Shown: piece by piece, positions 17,660-25,609 of the stretch
Numbering within the stretch: the stretch's first letter is position 1
Layout of the letters: every line of letters begins with the position of its first letter
Assembly: GCA_002724675.1 (NCBI GenBank)
Contig: PBPL01000021.1
Location: 1-47,367 of the forward strand
DNA from: Deltaproteobacteria bacterium
GTDB lineage: Bacteria > Myxococcota_A > UBA796 > UBA9615
Direction: 5' to 3'
DNA: 47,367 nucleotides
Translations under genes and position numbers: made by a program
Notes under the pieces: model-generated
Told to the model about the DNA's origin: nothing
The model's input: the letters and a program-made list of their open reading frames with translations, nothing else
Database searches by the model: none

Positions 17660-18577
17660 ATGCTCCCTCTCCTGCCCGAAGAGCGCCGAATCACGCGGGC
17701 CGTGGACATCGCTCGCTCTCTCCCAGCGCGGCGACTCCGTGGATGGTTGTCACGCCTGCGTGGCCCCTCCACTCGCCTGGAGGCCCTATGGCTCACCAAT
17801 GCCTCGGGCTATCGCATCCACTTGCATGTGCACGAGCCCGACGACGAGACCCCACGGGCAGCCGTTGTCCTAGTCCCGGGTCGAGACCACGCGGGCTCGG
17901 TGTTCTGTCGGGGTCTCTCGCTAATCTCGGCGGACGAGCTTGCCGCCGCTGGCATTCGAACGGTCCATTTTGACCCCGTGGGTCGCGGGCGCTCCTGGGG
18001 TCACGATGATTTCTGTGGCGTCGAGGGTCAGGATGCTCTGCGGGCGGTGCTGGACTTCGTGCACAGCCGACACAATGTTCTCCCGGACCGGGTGGGGGTC
18101 CTCAGCATGTCCATGGGACTCTCGCTTGCAGCGCCGGTGCTCGCCCGCGAGGGACGGCGCCTCAAGACCTCCTTCTTGTTGGACTGGGAGGGGCCAGCAA
18201 CCCGAGATGTCCTCCTGCGGGGCAGTCCAATTCCATCGACAGCCCGAGCGGCACTCGCTCACGATCCAGACACGTTCTGGGCGGTGCGAGAGCCGATCGC
18301 CTGGATCGACCAGCTGCCCTGCCGATACGTGCGCATACAAGCTCGGAGGGACCACGCGCTGGGCGATCAGGGCATTGGCTGCGCCCTCAGCCTGCTGAAT
18401 CAGGCCACCCGAGGCGCAGCCCGAGCCACTGAGCTCAACGACAACCCAAGCGACACAGCTTGGCGCCTTGACCAAGTGCCCGACTTGGACTGGGCACCGG
18501 AGTCCAGCGCAGCTCTCAATCGGCTCTTGATCCGAAAGATTGTCGAGCTGACGGGCACGCAACAAACCACCGGTTGA
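17660..18577 (+). CDS. alpha/beta hydrolase fold protein
   Basis: 305 residues from ATG 17660; a GTG at 17624 would overlap mpl by 14 bp. The core resembles serine hydrolases: AAVVLVPGRDHAGS for the oxyanion-hole region, VHFDPVGRGRSWG, and VLSMSMGLSLA, a GxSxG-like nucleophile elbow in which Ser replaces the first Gly. HALGDQGI near residue 230 may hold the Asp/His region, but a clear catalytic His is not obvious. No signal peptide. It follows mpl closely and may be cotranscribed. Substrate unknown; a thioesterase or lipase role is possible. Confidence 0.7.
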   Translation: MLPLLPEERRITRAVDIARSLPARRLRGWLSRLRGPSTRLEALWLTNASGYRIHLHVHEPDDETPRAAVVLVPGRDHAGSVFCRGLSLISADELAAAGIRTVHFDPVGRGRSWGHDDFCGVEGQDALRAVLDFVHSRHNVLPDRVGVLSMSMGLSLAAPVLAREGRRLKTSFLLDWEGPATRDVLLRGSPIPSTARAALAHDPDTFWAVREPIAWIDQLPCRYVRIQARRDHALGDQGIGCALSLLNQATRGAARATELNDNPSDTAWRLDQVPDLDWAPESSAALNRLLIRKIVELTGTQQTTG

Positions 18578-18621
18578 GACAAAGTAAATGGGCCACAGGA
18601 CGCCTGAGTAGAAACGCGGTG

Positions 18622-18650
18622 TTGTCCCGCCCGAGAGACGGTGTTATGGC
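18622..18650 (+). promoter_or_regulatory. candidate promoter for the universal stress protein gene
   Basis: TTGTCC, 17 bases, TATGGC, 83 bp before the likely start. Weak hexamer match. Confidence 0.25.
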
Positions 18651-18695
18651 TTCGCGGATAGCCCAACGCTTCTAGCCACTGGCTTTCTAAAACCC

Positions 18696-18729
18696 GCCGC
18701 TCAGCGGCCACAACGTGCCCTATGGGCAC
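18696..18729. promoter_or_regulatory. two adjacent perfect palindromes before the universal stress protein gene
   Basis: GCCGCT-C-AGCGGC at 18696-18708 and GTGCCC-TAT-GGGCAC at 18715-18729, the second ending three bases before the ATG at 18733. They may be operator half-sites or small hairpins covering the start of translation. No ribosome-binding site lies between them and the ATG. Confidence 0.4.
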
Positions 18730-18732
18730 AAC

Positions 18733-19239
18733 ATGGAGCCATCCAAGATGTACGCCTTCGAACGGATTCTCGTCCCCAGCGACCTGTCGAAGTGTGCGCG
18801 AAAGGCCCTCGGCCTCGCGATCTCTCTGGCAGTTCGGTACGACGCCGAGCTCTTCTTGCTGTTTGTAGATGACTCACGGCCCGACTCAGGGGCTTGGAAG
18901 AGCCACTCACGCATGAAGGCGGAGATGGACAACCTAGAGGACAACGAGCAGAAGCTGCTGTCCATCTATGAAGAGGTCGCTCAGGAAGTCAGCGAAGCAA
19001 CAGGTCTGCCCCCCATCAACCGGGACCGACTGGCTGTGCGGGTGGGTGCCGGCGAGCCATCCCGCGAGATCCTCGCCGCCGCCGAGGACGCCCGCATTGA
19101 CCTGGTGGTCATGGGCACCCACGGCCGGACCACCATCAAGGAGTTCTTCGTCGGTTCCACAACCGAACGGGTCGTCGAACAATCCACCTGCAACGTTCTC
19201 ACGGTCAAGCCGGACGGCTATCCGTACCTGAGAGACTGA
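18733..19239 (+). CDS. universal stress protein, UspA family
   Basis: 168 residues from ATG 18733 (a second ATG at 18748 is also reasonable). FERILVPSDLSKCARKAL is the family's first strand and helix; the ATP-binding motif is in the VVMGTHGRTTIKEFF and VGSTTERVV segments near the C-terminus, fitting the ATP-binding Usp subclass. A 25-residue Glu/Lys-rich insertion follows the second strand. Cytoplasmic, usually induced by starvation or other stress. Stop and the start of the next ABC gene are two bases apart, so the three genes may form an operon; the palindromes just upstream may control it. Confidence 0.9.
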   Translation: MEPSKMYAFERILVPSDLSKCARKALGLAISLAVRYDAELFLLFVDDSRPDSGAWKSHSRMKAEMDNLEDNEQKLLSIYEEVAQEVSEATGLPPINRDRLAVRVGAGEPSREILAAAEDARIDLVVMGTHGRTTIKEFFVGSTTERVVEQSTCNVLTVKPDGYPYLRD

Positions 19240-19241
19240 CC

Positions 19242-19973
19242 TTGGCCGCGCCCCTGGCGCTGGAGGTCTCGGGGCTGAGCCGTGCCTACGGCAGCCATCG
19301 AGTGGTAGACCGCCTCGATCTCGAGGTGGCCGAAGGCGACATATACGGCTTTCTGGGCCCAAACGGCGCAGGCAAGACCACGACCATGCGGCTGATCCTG
19401 GGATTGATCCGCCGGGACGGGGGCGAGGTGCGCATCTTCGGAGAGTCCGATCCCGTGCGGTCCCGTTCTCTGGTGGGTGGGATCGTCGAAGGACCGCGCT
19501 TCTACCCCTATCTCTCGGGAATCGACAATCTGCGCGTCCTGGCGGCGTACTCGGGTGGGTGCACCGACGCTCGGATCATCGAACTGCTGGAGTTGGTGCG
19601 CATGAGGGACCGGGCCAACGACCCAGTGCGCACCTATTCGCTGGGCATGAAGCAACGTCTCGGCATTGCCCAGGCGCTGCTCGGTTCCCCGCGGCTCCTG
19701 CTCCTAGACGAGCCCAGCAATGGACTGGACCCCAAGGGCATGAAGGAGGTGCGGGACCTAATCCAGAGACTTCGAGAGGACCTCAAGGTGACCGTCTTTG
19801 TGTCCTCCCATCTACTCCACGAGCTGGACCTGCTCTGCACACGCATCGGCATCATCCAAGACGGAGTCAAGGTGGCGGAAGGCACCACTGAAGACCTCGT
19901 GCAACCCGGGGAGAACCTGGAGTCCTGCTTCTTGCGACTCACGGAACCCGGGGAAGCAGGGCAAATCCGATGA
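19242..19973 (+). CDS. ABC transporter ATP-binding protein (ABC-2 exporter type)
   Basis: 243 residues, TTG start two bases after the preceding stop, probably by translational coupling. Walker A is GPNGAGKTTT (about 40-49), the signature is YSLGMKQRLG, and Walker B is LLLLDEPSNGLDP. The size and the adjoining membrane gene place it in the CcmA/NatA-type exporter ATPases. It overlaps the permease start by four bases (ATGA), so both subunits are made together. Substrate cannot be inferred; such pairs export lipids, sodium or antibiotics. Confidence 0.93.
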   Translation: MAAPLALEVSGLSRAYGSHRVVDRLDLEVAEGDIYGFLGPNGAGKTTTMRLILGLIRRDGGEVRIFGESDPVRSRSLVGGIVEGPRFYPYLSGIDNLRVLAAYSGGCTDARIIELLELVRMRDRANDPVRTYSLGMKQRLGIAQALLGSPRLLLLDEPSNGLDPKGMKEVRDLIQRLREDLKVTVFVSSHLLHELDLLCTRIGIIQDGVKVAEGTTEDLVQPGENLESCFLRLTEPGEAGQIR

Positions 19974-20881
19974 ACCCTCCTCTGCTCGGGCTGTGCCTCG
20001 CCGAGTGGCGCAAAGCGAAGGGTCGCGGACTCGCCTACGCCGTCTTGCTGTTCGCCGCGGCCCACGGCGTCCTGGCAGCTCTGGTCTTGAAGGGGCTCGA
20101 TGCGTTGCAGCAGAAAGCTCTGGCCAGTGGGGCACTGCCGTCTCCGGCTCTCGGGCCTGGCGCCGGACCCCAAGACCCCTTCGATCTGCTCGTCGCTGGC
20201 GAAGCCGCACTCCACATGGCCGTGTTCCCCGTCAACGGCTTCGCTCTGTTGCTCCTCGCCGCCATGGTCTGGGCCGAAGACTTCTCGCTGGGTACGCTCG
20301 CCATGCTCTTCGTCCGCCCGGTGTCCAGGGGTCGAGTGTTCCTGGCGAAGTCCATTGTGCTGCTGGCAGCAGCGGCCATGTCGATTGGAATCGCCCTGTG
20401 CACAGCCCTCACGCTGGGAGCCATCCTGAGCGGATTCAGCGCTGAACTGGAGCAGCTTCAGACGATGCCCCTGGTGGGCTGGATGGCCTCCGAGCCCAGC
20501 ATGGGGGCTCGGGCTGCTCGGCTGATCTCGGGTTGGCTGGCCGGAACACTGTTGATGGCGCCAGCGCTGGGCCTCGCCGCTCTCGTTGCCGCCCTGACAC
20601 GCTCACCGGTGCTGACCCTGTTCGGAACACTCTTATTGCTGGTGGGTGACTTCTTCGTCTTCCTTGCGCTGTCCGCCTGGGGCAAGACCTCCTTGGAGTC
20701 TGCTGAGTTGGCTGGCTTCTGGGCTGGTTGGACCCTATGGGGAAGCCGCTCGTTCTTCCCGCTCCATGGGCCGGCCACGATCGTCAGCCAAGGCCTGGGC
20801 AGTCTCTGCATCACCTTGGCCTACAGCATCTTGTTCTTCGGTCTGGCGCTCTGGCTCTTCGTGCGACGGGATGTCACCTGA
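19970..20881 (+). CDS. ABC-2 type transporter permease
   Basis: 303 residues with about six predicted membrane helices: AYAVLLFAAAHGVLAALVL, then VNGFALLLLAAMVWAEDF, AAAAMSIGIALCTALTLG, LLMAPALGLAALVAAL, TLFGTLLLLVGDFFVFLAL and a final segment near the end (LAYSILFFGLALWLFVRRD). EDFSLGTLAMLFVRPVSRG matches the conserved cytoplasmic loop of ABC-2 permeases that is gated by the ATPase. Start overlaps the ATPase gene's TGA. It converges with the 20933 gene. Confidence 0.88.
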   Translation: MNPPLLGLCLAEWRKAKGRGLAYAVLLFAAAHGVLAALVLKGLDALQQKALASGALPSPALGPGAGPQDPFDLLVAGEAALHMAVFPVNGFALLLLAAMVWAEDFSLGTLAMLFVRPVSRGRVFLAKSIVLLAAAAMSIGIALCTALTLGAILSGFSAELEQLQTMPLVGWMASEPSMGARAARLISGWLAGTLLMAPALGLAALVAALTRSPVLTLFGTLLLLVGDFFVFLALSAWGKTSLESAELAGFWAGWTLWGSRSFFPLHGPATIVSQGLGSLCITLAYSILFFGLALWLFVRRDVT

Positions 20882-20905
20882 CACGCCTGGCATCAGGTGC
20901 CCGTT

Positions 20906-20925
20906 CCGCCCCTTCCATCGGGCGG
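20906..20925. terminator. 6-bp hairpin between convergent genes
   Basis: CCGCCC, eight-base loop, GGGCGG. It sits in the 51 bp between the ABC permease stop and the convergent gene's stop. No T-run; likely a shared weak terminator. Confidence 0.4.
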
Positions 20926-20932
20926 CATCAAG

Positions 20933-21307
20933 CTAGTCCCACTCGTTGGGACGATCGAAGCCCACAGCAACGCGCTGGTACCCGAGGGTGCGGACCAGCT
21001 CGCGGAACCTCGCGTAGTACACCTCCCCGTCGGACAGGCCCAGCTCACAGGCTGTGAGAACAGCCCGATGCGCGTCCCGAACCAAGCGAATCTCAAGGGG
21101 GGGGATGTAGCGATCGTTCCCGGCCTGCTGAAGTTCGTAGAGCAAGGCATCCACCCGCCTTCTCAGAGCCTTCTCCAGGCGATCGGGGATCCGCGGAGGC
21201 AACTCGGGCAAGTTCATCTGTGCCATGTGCTCGTCGGTGGCGTCCGAGACAGTCTGTGTGGGTGATCGCCTTGGGCGCGGGGAACTCTCGTCTCGGTTGC
21301 GACTCAT
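20933..21307 (-). CDS. conserved-looking hypothetical protein, 124 residues
   Basis: ATG start with AGGGAG nine bases upstream. The first 35 residues are charged and Ser/Pro-rich, probably disordered. The rest is helical and charged (RIPDRLEKALRRRVDALLYELQQ, then PPLEIRLVRDAHRAVLTACELG), ending YQRVAVGFDRPNEWD. No signal peptide, membrane segment or catalytic motif. It lies downstream of the EpmB fusion gene on the same strand after a 278-bp gap, and converges with the ABC permease. I do not recognise the family. Confidence 0.6.
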   Translation of the reverse strand: MSRNRDESSPRPRRSPTQTVSDATDEHMAQMNLPELPPRIPDRLEKALRRRVDALLYELQQAGNDRYIPPLEIRLVRDAHRAVLTACELGLSDGEVYYARFRELVRTLGYQRVAVGFDRPNEWD

Positions 21308-21585
21308 GACACTGAGCTCCCTCTGCGCGCGAGCGGTGTCCCCCAGCTACAGGCCGCGGTCGACCTCAACTCGAACGTTGGGCACCAGGCACTCGACACC
21401 ACGGCGACTGTGGTCCGGCAGCTGTAGCGACGAAGCCCTCTTCGTGCCAGAGCAGTCTATCTCTGAACAGCCTCTGTGGTTAGTCGTGTTTGCCGGTGGG
21501 GCACCCAGCGGAGCTGCTCACCTCGGGGGGACTTGCTGGGGCCAGGACGGGGACGAGCGGCGGCCCGAGAGATCGAGGCGACTTC
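21308..21585. other. 278-bp gap without a supported gene
   Basis: Between the stop of the EpmB fusion gene and the start of the 124-residue gene, both leftward. Open frames here lack ribosome sites and protein-like composition. I found no convincing promoter or hairpin; a TAGCTG sequence lies near 21346 on the minus strand but without a matching -35. Confidence 0.6.
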
Positions 21586-23844
21586 TCATGGACCAGGTGT
21601 TGGGGTCTGGGCTCCGAGGCCCCCACCCGAGACCCAACGCCGGGGAGCCGCTCCCCCCACGATCACGCCACCATCGGGCAGCAGCGCGAAGGTGCCATTG
21701 GCGCTGGAAGGCCCAACGACGGCCGTCCTCTGCCAACCGTCGCCACTGGGTTGGTAGGTCGTCACCTCGCCATTGCCACCGGCGACGAGCCGACCCGCCC
21801 CGAAGTCAATCTTCTCTACCGCGTACTGCGTAGCCTGTTCTTCCACCAACTGGACCCGCCAGACGCCATCGCCCGCCCGGCGACCCACGCTGGGCCGATA
21901 GCGAGCCAGCTTCCCGTAGTTCTTGTGCCAACCATCTCCGAACAACAACTCGTCCTTGCCGTCTCCATCGATGTCCTGGGCCCCCACGGCACGCACACCA
22001 CGGACCGTAGGTACCATCTCGAAGCTGCCGTCTTCTTGAAGGACACGAAGATCGCCATCCATGGATGCGTCCTCCCCGTAGAGTCGACCGACGGCCACCT
22101 CGGGGACACCATCACCATCGAAGTCTCCGGCGGCCCGAGCCATTCCCATGCGAAGCCGGTGGGACTCCAACCAGCGGGGCTCCGCACCCGAACGCGACAG
22201 CACCCCACCGCGAACGACGAAGCGCGACTCGAAGGCCGACAGATACACATCGAAGGTCCCGTCTGGCCTGGGCCAGGGAAACACTGCCGTGGCCTGATTT
22301 CGCGGCCCCCGATCCTTCCAGAGGGGCAAGACGATGGTGGAGGAGCCCTGCTGGTCCAGGAGAATCACCTCGAGCGGCGCCTTCGGAAAACCCCGGCCGA
22401 TGCCGAACGCAGCCACGACCTCGTCCCGCCCGTCACCATCCAGGTCCGAGGCATGCCATGCCTGGAGGCGCCCCTCTGCAGTCATGCGGCCATGCAGGGA
22501 CGGTGCGGGAGCACTGGTGGGCCACGTACCCCAGCGGACCTCGTTGCCCGATGCGACGAGAAGCTCTTGGGCCCCGTCTCCATCAAGATCAGCGACGAGC
22601 ACCTGATCCGCAGACTCCAACGGGGGCAAGGTGGCTCCGGAGGAAGGCTTCCTCTCTGCGGATGAGGAAGATTCTGCCTCTTTGGACGACAGCTTTGGCT
22701 GCGGTTCGGCTACGTCACCCTTCTCCGAGTGAGGCTGATCACCAGCGGCGTCGGAGACGCTCTCGGTCTTGCACGAAGTGCCGAGACCAAGGACAAGGCC
22801 CAAGGCCAGGAGAAGAAACGTCAACCCCGAAGCACGACCTCTCAGGCCCGCTGGGCGCTTGGATGGTCCCTGACCGTCATCCTCTACAAAGGCAGGCAAG
22901 GCAATGCCGCTGACTCGTTCCCTGAGCGCGGCATGGAGGGCTAGGCCCACATCCTCGGGGACGTCGAAGTGGGCTACACCGCGGACCCGATCGAGGCGAT
23001 GCAGGTAATAGGGCTTGATGCCACCGTCCACCAGCCCTTCACACAGGGCTGTTAGGACCTCCACATCGTCGTTCACGCCCTTCAACAGCACCGACTGATT
23101 CAGCACCGGCATGCCCGCTTCCGAAAACGCTCGACAAGCATCGATAGCGGCCGGGGCCAGCTCGCGGGGATGGTTGAAGTGGGTGACGATCCAAACCGAC
23201 AGACGGGAGCTGCCCAGAGCCAGCAGTAGACTCTCCGTGACTCGCTGAGGCAACACCACGGGCATGCGGGTGTGCACCCGCAGGCGGCGAACGTGGGGAA
23301 TGCCTGCGATCTTGGTCACGAGGCTTCCCAGCGCGGCATCCGTCAGGCTCAAGGGATCGCCGCCCGAGAGGATGACCTCGGCTATGGATGGATCATCAGC
23401 TACTACCTGCAAGGCGGCCTCAAGGGGCGCCCCACTGTCGCGTAGTTCGTCGTAGGGATAGTTGCGCCGAAAACAAAAACGGCAGTTGACCGCGCAGGTC
23501 CCGGTCGTCACCAACAAGGCCCTGCCCGGGTACTTGTGGACCAGTCCGGGCGCTGGGTGGTTGGTCGGGCTCAGATCGCCCACGGCATCGTCCCGGTAGC
23601 CCTTGGGCGGCGCCGCCAGTTCGAGCGGATTCGGGAGTATCTGCTTCAGAATCGGATCATCCGGATCGGTGGGATCAGCCAGACTGAGATAGTGCTCGGT
23701 CACGCGAAAGGGAAAGGCCTCGGCCGCATCCGCGATGCTGCTGAGCTGCTCGCTCCCATGGCCCAGCGATTGCCCCAAGCGGGCCGGATCACGCTCCACC
23801 TGTCTGAAGGCATCGCGCCAGTCGGCATCGCCGCGGCGAGACAA
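21586..23844 (-). CDS. epmB: EF-P beta-lysine forming lysine 2,3-aminomutase (EpmB) fused to a membrane/lipobox segment and FG-GAP domain
   Basis: 752 residues from TTG 23844, chosen for AAGGA eight bases upstream; the longer frame to 23967 would overlap efp. Residues 1-335 match EpmB: the radical-SAM cluster motif CAVNCRFC (C117, C121, C124), SGGDPL, and the PLP-binding lysine K329 in QGPSKRP. EpmB converts L-alpha-lysine to R-beta-lysine, which EpmA attaches to EF-P Lys34. Without any stop the frame continues into a positively charged then hydrophobic stretch (340-357), a Cys (358) in a lipobox-like GLGTSC, a Ser/Lys/Glu linker, and at least four FG-GAP units with calcium-binding loops (DLDGDGAQE, DLDGDGRDE, DFDGDGVPE, DIDGDGKDE). 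EpmB is normally about 340 residues, so this is a true fusion, or two genes in one unbroken frame. The second half has no good internal start. Confidence 0.85.
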   Translation of the reverse strand: MSRRGDADWRDAFRQVERDPARLGQSLGHGSEQLSSIADAAEAFPFRVTEHYLSLADPTDPDDPILKQILPNPLELAAPPKGYRDDAVGDLSPTNHPAPGLVHKYPGRALLVTTGTCAVNCRFCFRRNYPYDELRDSGAPLEAALQVVADDPSIAEVILSGGDPLSLTDAALGSLVTKIAGIPHVRRLRVHTRMPVVLPQRVTESLLLALGSSRLSVWIVTHFNHPRELAPAAIDACRAFSEAGMPVLNQSVLLKGVNDDVEVLTALCEGLVDGGIKPYYLHRLDRVRGVAHFDVPEDVGLALHAALRERVSGIALPAFVEDDGQGPSKRPAGLRGRASGLTFLLLALGLVLGLGTSCKTESVSDAAGDQPHSEKGDVAEPQPKLSSKEAESSSSAERKPSSGATLPPLESADQVLVADLDGDGAQELLVASGNEVRWGTWPTSAPAPSLHGRMTAEGRLQAWHASDLDGDGRDEVVAAFGIGRGFPKAPLEVILLDQQGSSTIVLPLWKDRGPRNQATAVFPWPRPDGTFDVYLSAFESRFVVRGGVLSRSGAEPRWLESHRLRMGMARAAGDFDGDGVPEVAVGRLYGEDASMDGDLRVLQEDGSFEMVPTVRGVRAVGAQDIDGDGKDELLFGDGWHKNYGKLARYRPSVGRRAGDGVWRVQLVEEQATQYAVEKIDFGAGRLVAGGNGEVTTYQPSGDGWQRTAVVGPSSANGTFALLPDGGVIVGGAAPRRWVSGGGLGAQTPTPGP

Positions 23845-23949
23845 CAGCCGTTTCCTTAGCGCTGGCTTCTGTGTATGGTCCGCGACCGAAGGTGCAGGTG
23901 CCAGGCAGTCGTCGCCGGTAGCCCCACGACGAAGAGAGGGAGTTAAGCC

Positions 23950-24519
23950 ATGGGAATGTTGAGTCACACTGAGCTCCGCAAAGGTGTCAAAGTCGAGATC
24001 AATGGCGAGCCGGGAATCATCGTCTCATCGGATTTCGTCAAGCCGGGCAAAGGGCAGGCCTTCACGCGCATCAAGGTCCGGAGTTTCCTGACTGGCAATA
24101 CATTGGAGCGCACGGTCAAGTCCAACGAGAAGATGGAGAAGGCCGACGTGGAGGAACGCAACTGCCAGTTCCTCTACAGCGACGGCGAGTTCTACCACTT
24201 CATGGACTCCACTTCTTACGAGCAGCTCCAGTTGCCCACGGATGCCCTCGGCAACGCCATCAAGTGGATGACCGAGAACCTCGAGTGTCGGATGCTCAGT
24301 TGGCGTGGCAAGGCCATCTCGGTAGAGGCCCCCAACTTCGTGGAGATGGAGATCACCGCGTGTGAGCCTGGCGTCAAAGGAGACACCGCCCAAGGAGCCA
24401 CCAAGCCCGCGACCCTCTCCACGGGCGCCTCGGTCAACGTGCCCTTGTTCATCAACGAAGGTGAGTGGATCCGCATCGACACCCGCACGGGCGACTACAT
24501 GGAGCGGGTGAAGAAGTAA
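23950..24519 (+). CDS. efp: translation elongation factor P
   Basis: 189 residues with GAGGGAG upstream. The KOW-like N-domain carries VKPGKGQAF, with the modified lysine at residue 34 exactly as in E. coli. The OB domains follow, ending normally (TGDYMERVKK). EF-P relieves ribosome stalling at polyproline when its Lys34 is beta-lysylated. The divergent epmB and the downstream epmA show that this EF-P is modified by the EpmA/EpmB route rather than by rhamnosylation or 5-aminopentanol. The start is 105 bp from the epmB start on the other strand. Confidence 0.97.
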   Translation: MGMLSHTELRKGVKVEINGEPGIIVSSDFVKPGKGQAFTRIKVRSFLTGNTLERTVKSNEKMEKADVEERNCQFLYSDGEFYHFMDSTSYEQLQLPTDALGNAIKWMTENLECRMLSWRGKAISVEAPNFVEMEITACEPGVKGDTAQGATKPATLSTGASVNVPLFINEGEWIRIDTRTGDYMERVKK

Positions 24520-24565
24520 CCTGGACACCCGCCGCACACCCCCTCTAGTTCTCAGCGGCTACACC

Positions 24566-25609
24566 GTGTCCCACTCCCCTCCCCTACCCACAGAGGAAGA
24601 CCTGGTTGTGCTGCGCACGCGTGCAGCTGCCCTGGCTCGGATCCGTGAATTCTTCAGCGCCCGGGGAAGCCTCGAGGTGGAGACTCCCGCGCTGGTGGCG
24701 AGTCCGGGGGTGGATGCGCACCTCGATGCAATCGAAGCGACACTTCGGCCCGGCGGCGTTCATGGAACAGCCGTCCGTCAGTGGCTGCGCACCAGCCCCG
24801 AGTACCACATGAAGCGGCTCCTGGCTGCCGGGTCGGGGTCCATATTCCAGCTGGGCAAGGCCTGGAGGGATGGAGAGGTCGGTGATCTCCACGAGCCCGA
24901 GTTCACCATGCTGGAGTGGTACAGCACGGGCCTGAACGACTGGGAGCTCATGAACGAGACCGAGGAGCTCGTCCGTGACCTGGCAGCGGAATTTGGAGGC
25001 GGACGACTTCGCACCTCAAGCATGGAGGCTGTTGCGGAACACGGCGGCCCCCCGTTTGATCGGATCACCTTCCGGTCTGCATTTCTGCAGCACACTGGAC
25101 TGGATCCCGAGACAGCCGATCCCCGCAGCTTGGGTCGAATGCTGAGAGCCAGCGGCACCAAGCCACCCGGCCAAGCCACCCGGGAGGATCTGGTCGACTT
25201 GTTGCTTGGCTGCGTTGTCCAACCTCAACTGGGCCAGGGCGTTCCGGTCTTTGTGACGGACTGGCCCACGGACCGAGCCGGGCTGGCTCAGATCCGGCCG
25301 GGGCGCGACCCCGACAAGCTCCCCGCCGCCGCTCGCTTCGAGCTCTACGCCTGCGGCATCGAACTGTGCAATGGCTACCACGAGCTCACCGACGCTGCCG
25401 AACAACAGGCTCGGATCGACCACGAGAATCGCAGGCGGCTGGACGCACAAAAAGAGCCATACCCCATGGACGAGCACTTTCTGGATGCACTGAGAGCAGG
25501 CCTCCCCCAGTGCGCCGGCAATGCGCTCGGTGTGGACCGACTCCTCCTGCTCCTTCTTGGCCTGGAGCGACTCTCGCAGGTGCGCTGCTTCACCTTGGAG
25601 TCGTTGTGA
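24566..25609 (+). CDS. epmA: EF-P lysine lysyltransferase EpmA (GenX/PoxA)
   Basis: 347 residues from GTG 24566; no clear ribosome site. It is a lysyl-tRNA-synthetase-like catalytic core with no anticodon-binding domain. ARIREFFSARGSLEVETP, RTSPEYHMKRLLAAG, EPEFTMLEWY and GIELCNGYHELTDAAEQ are class II motifs in the order found in EpmA. It ligates beta-lysine to EF-P Lys34. Gene follows efp by 46 bp, and its TGA overlaps the next gene's GTG. Confidence 0.95.
   Translation: MSHSPPLPTEEDLVVLRTRAAALARIREFFSARGSLEVETPALVASPGVDAHLDAIEATLRPGGVHGTAVRQWLRTSPEYHMKRLLAAGSGSIFQLGKAWRDGEVGDLHEPEFTMLEWYSTGLNDWELMNETEELVRDLAAEFGGGRLRTSSMEAVAEHGGPPFDRITFRSAFLQHTGLDPETADPRSLGRMLRASGTKPPGQATREDLVDLLLGCVVQPQLGQGVPVFVTDWPTDRAGLAQIRPGRDPDKLPAAARFELYACGIELCNGYHELTDAAEQQARIDHENRRRLDAQKEPYPMDEHFLDALRAGLPQCAGNALGVDRLLLLLLGLERLSQVRCFTLESL

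Noticed and set aside
20933-21307. A toxin-antitoxin or regulator role for the 124-residue protein
   Set aside because: No HTH, no nuclease or antitoxin motif; left as hypothetical.
21490-22665. 391-codon open frame opposite the EpmB fusion gene
   Set aside because: No ribosome site, composition dominated by Arg/Pro/Gly/His, and the minus strand carries clear FG-GAP motifs.
22771-22860. Separate lipoprotein gene starting within the EpmB C-terminus
   Set aside because: An ATG in the other frame closes after 12 codons, and the only in-frame start (TTG 22824) has no correctly spaced ribosome site. Kept as an alternative only.
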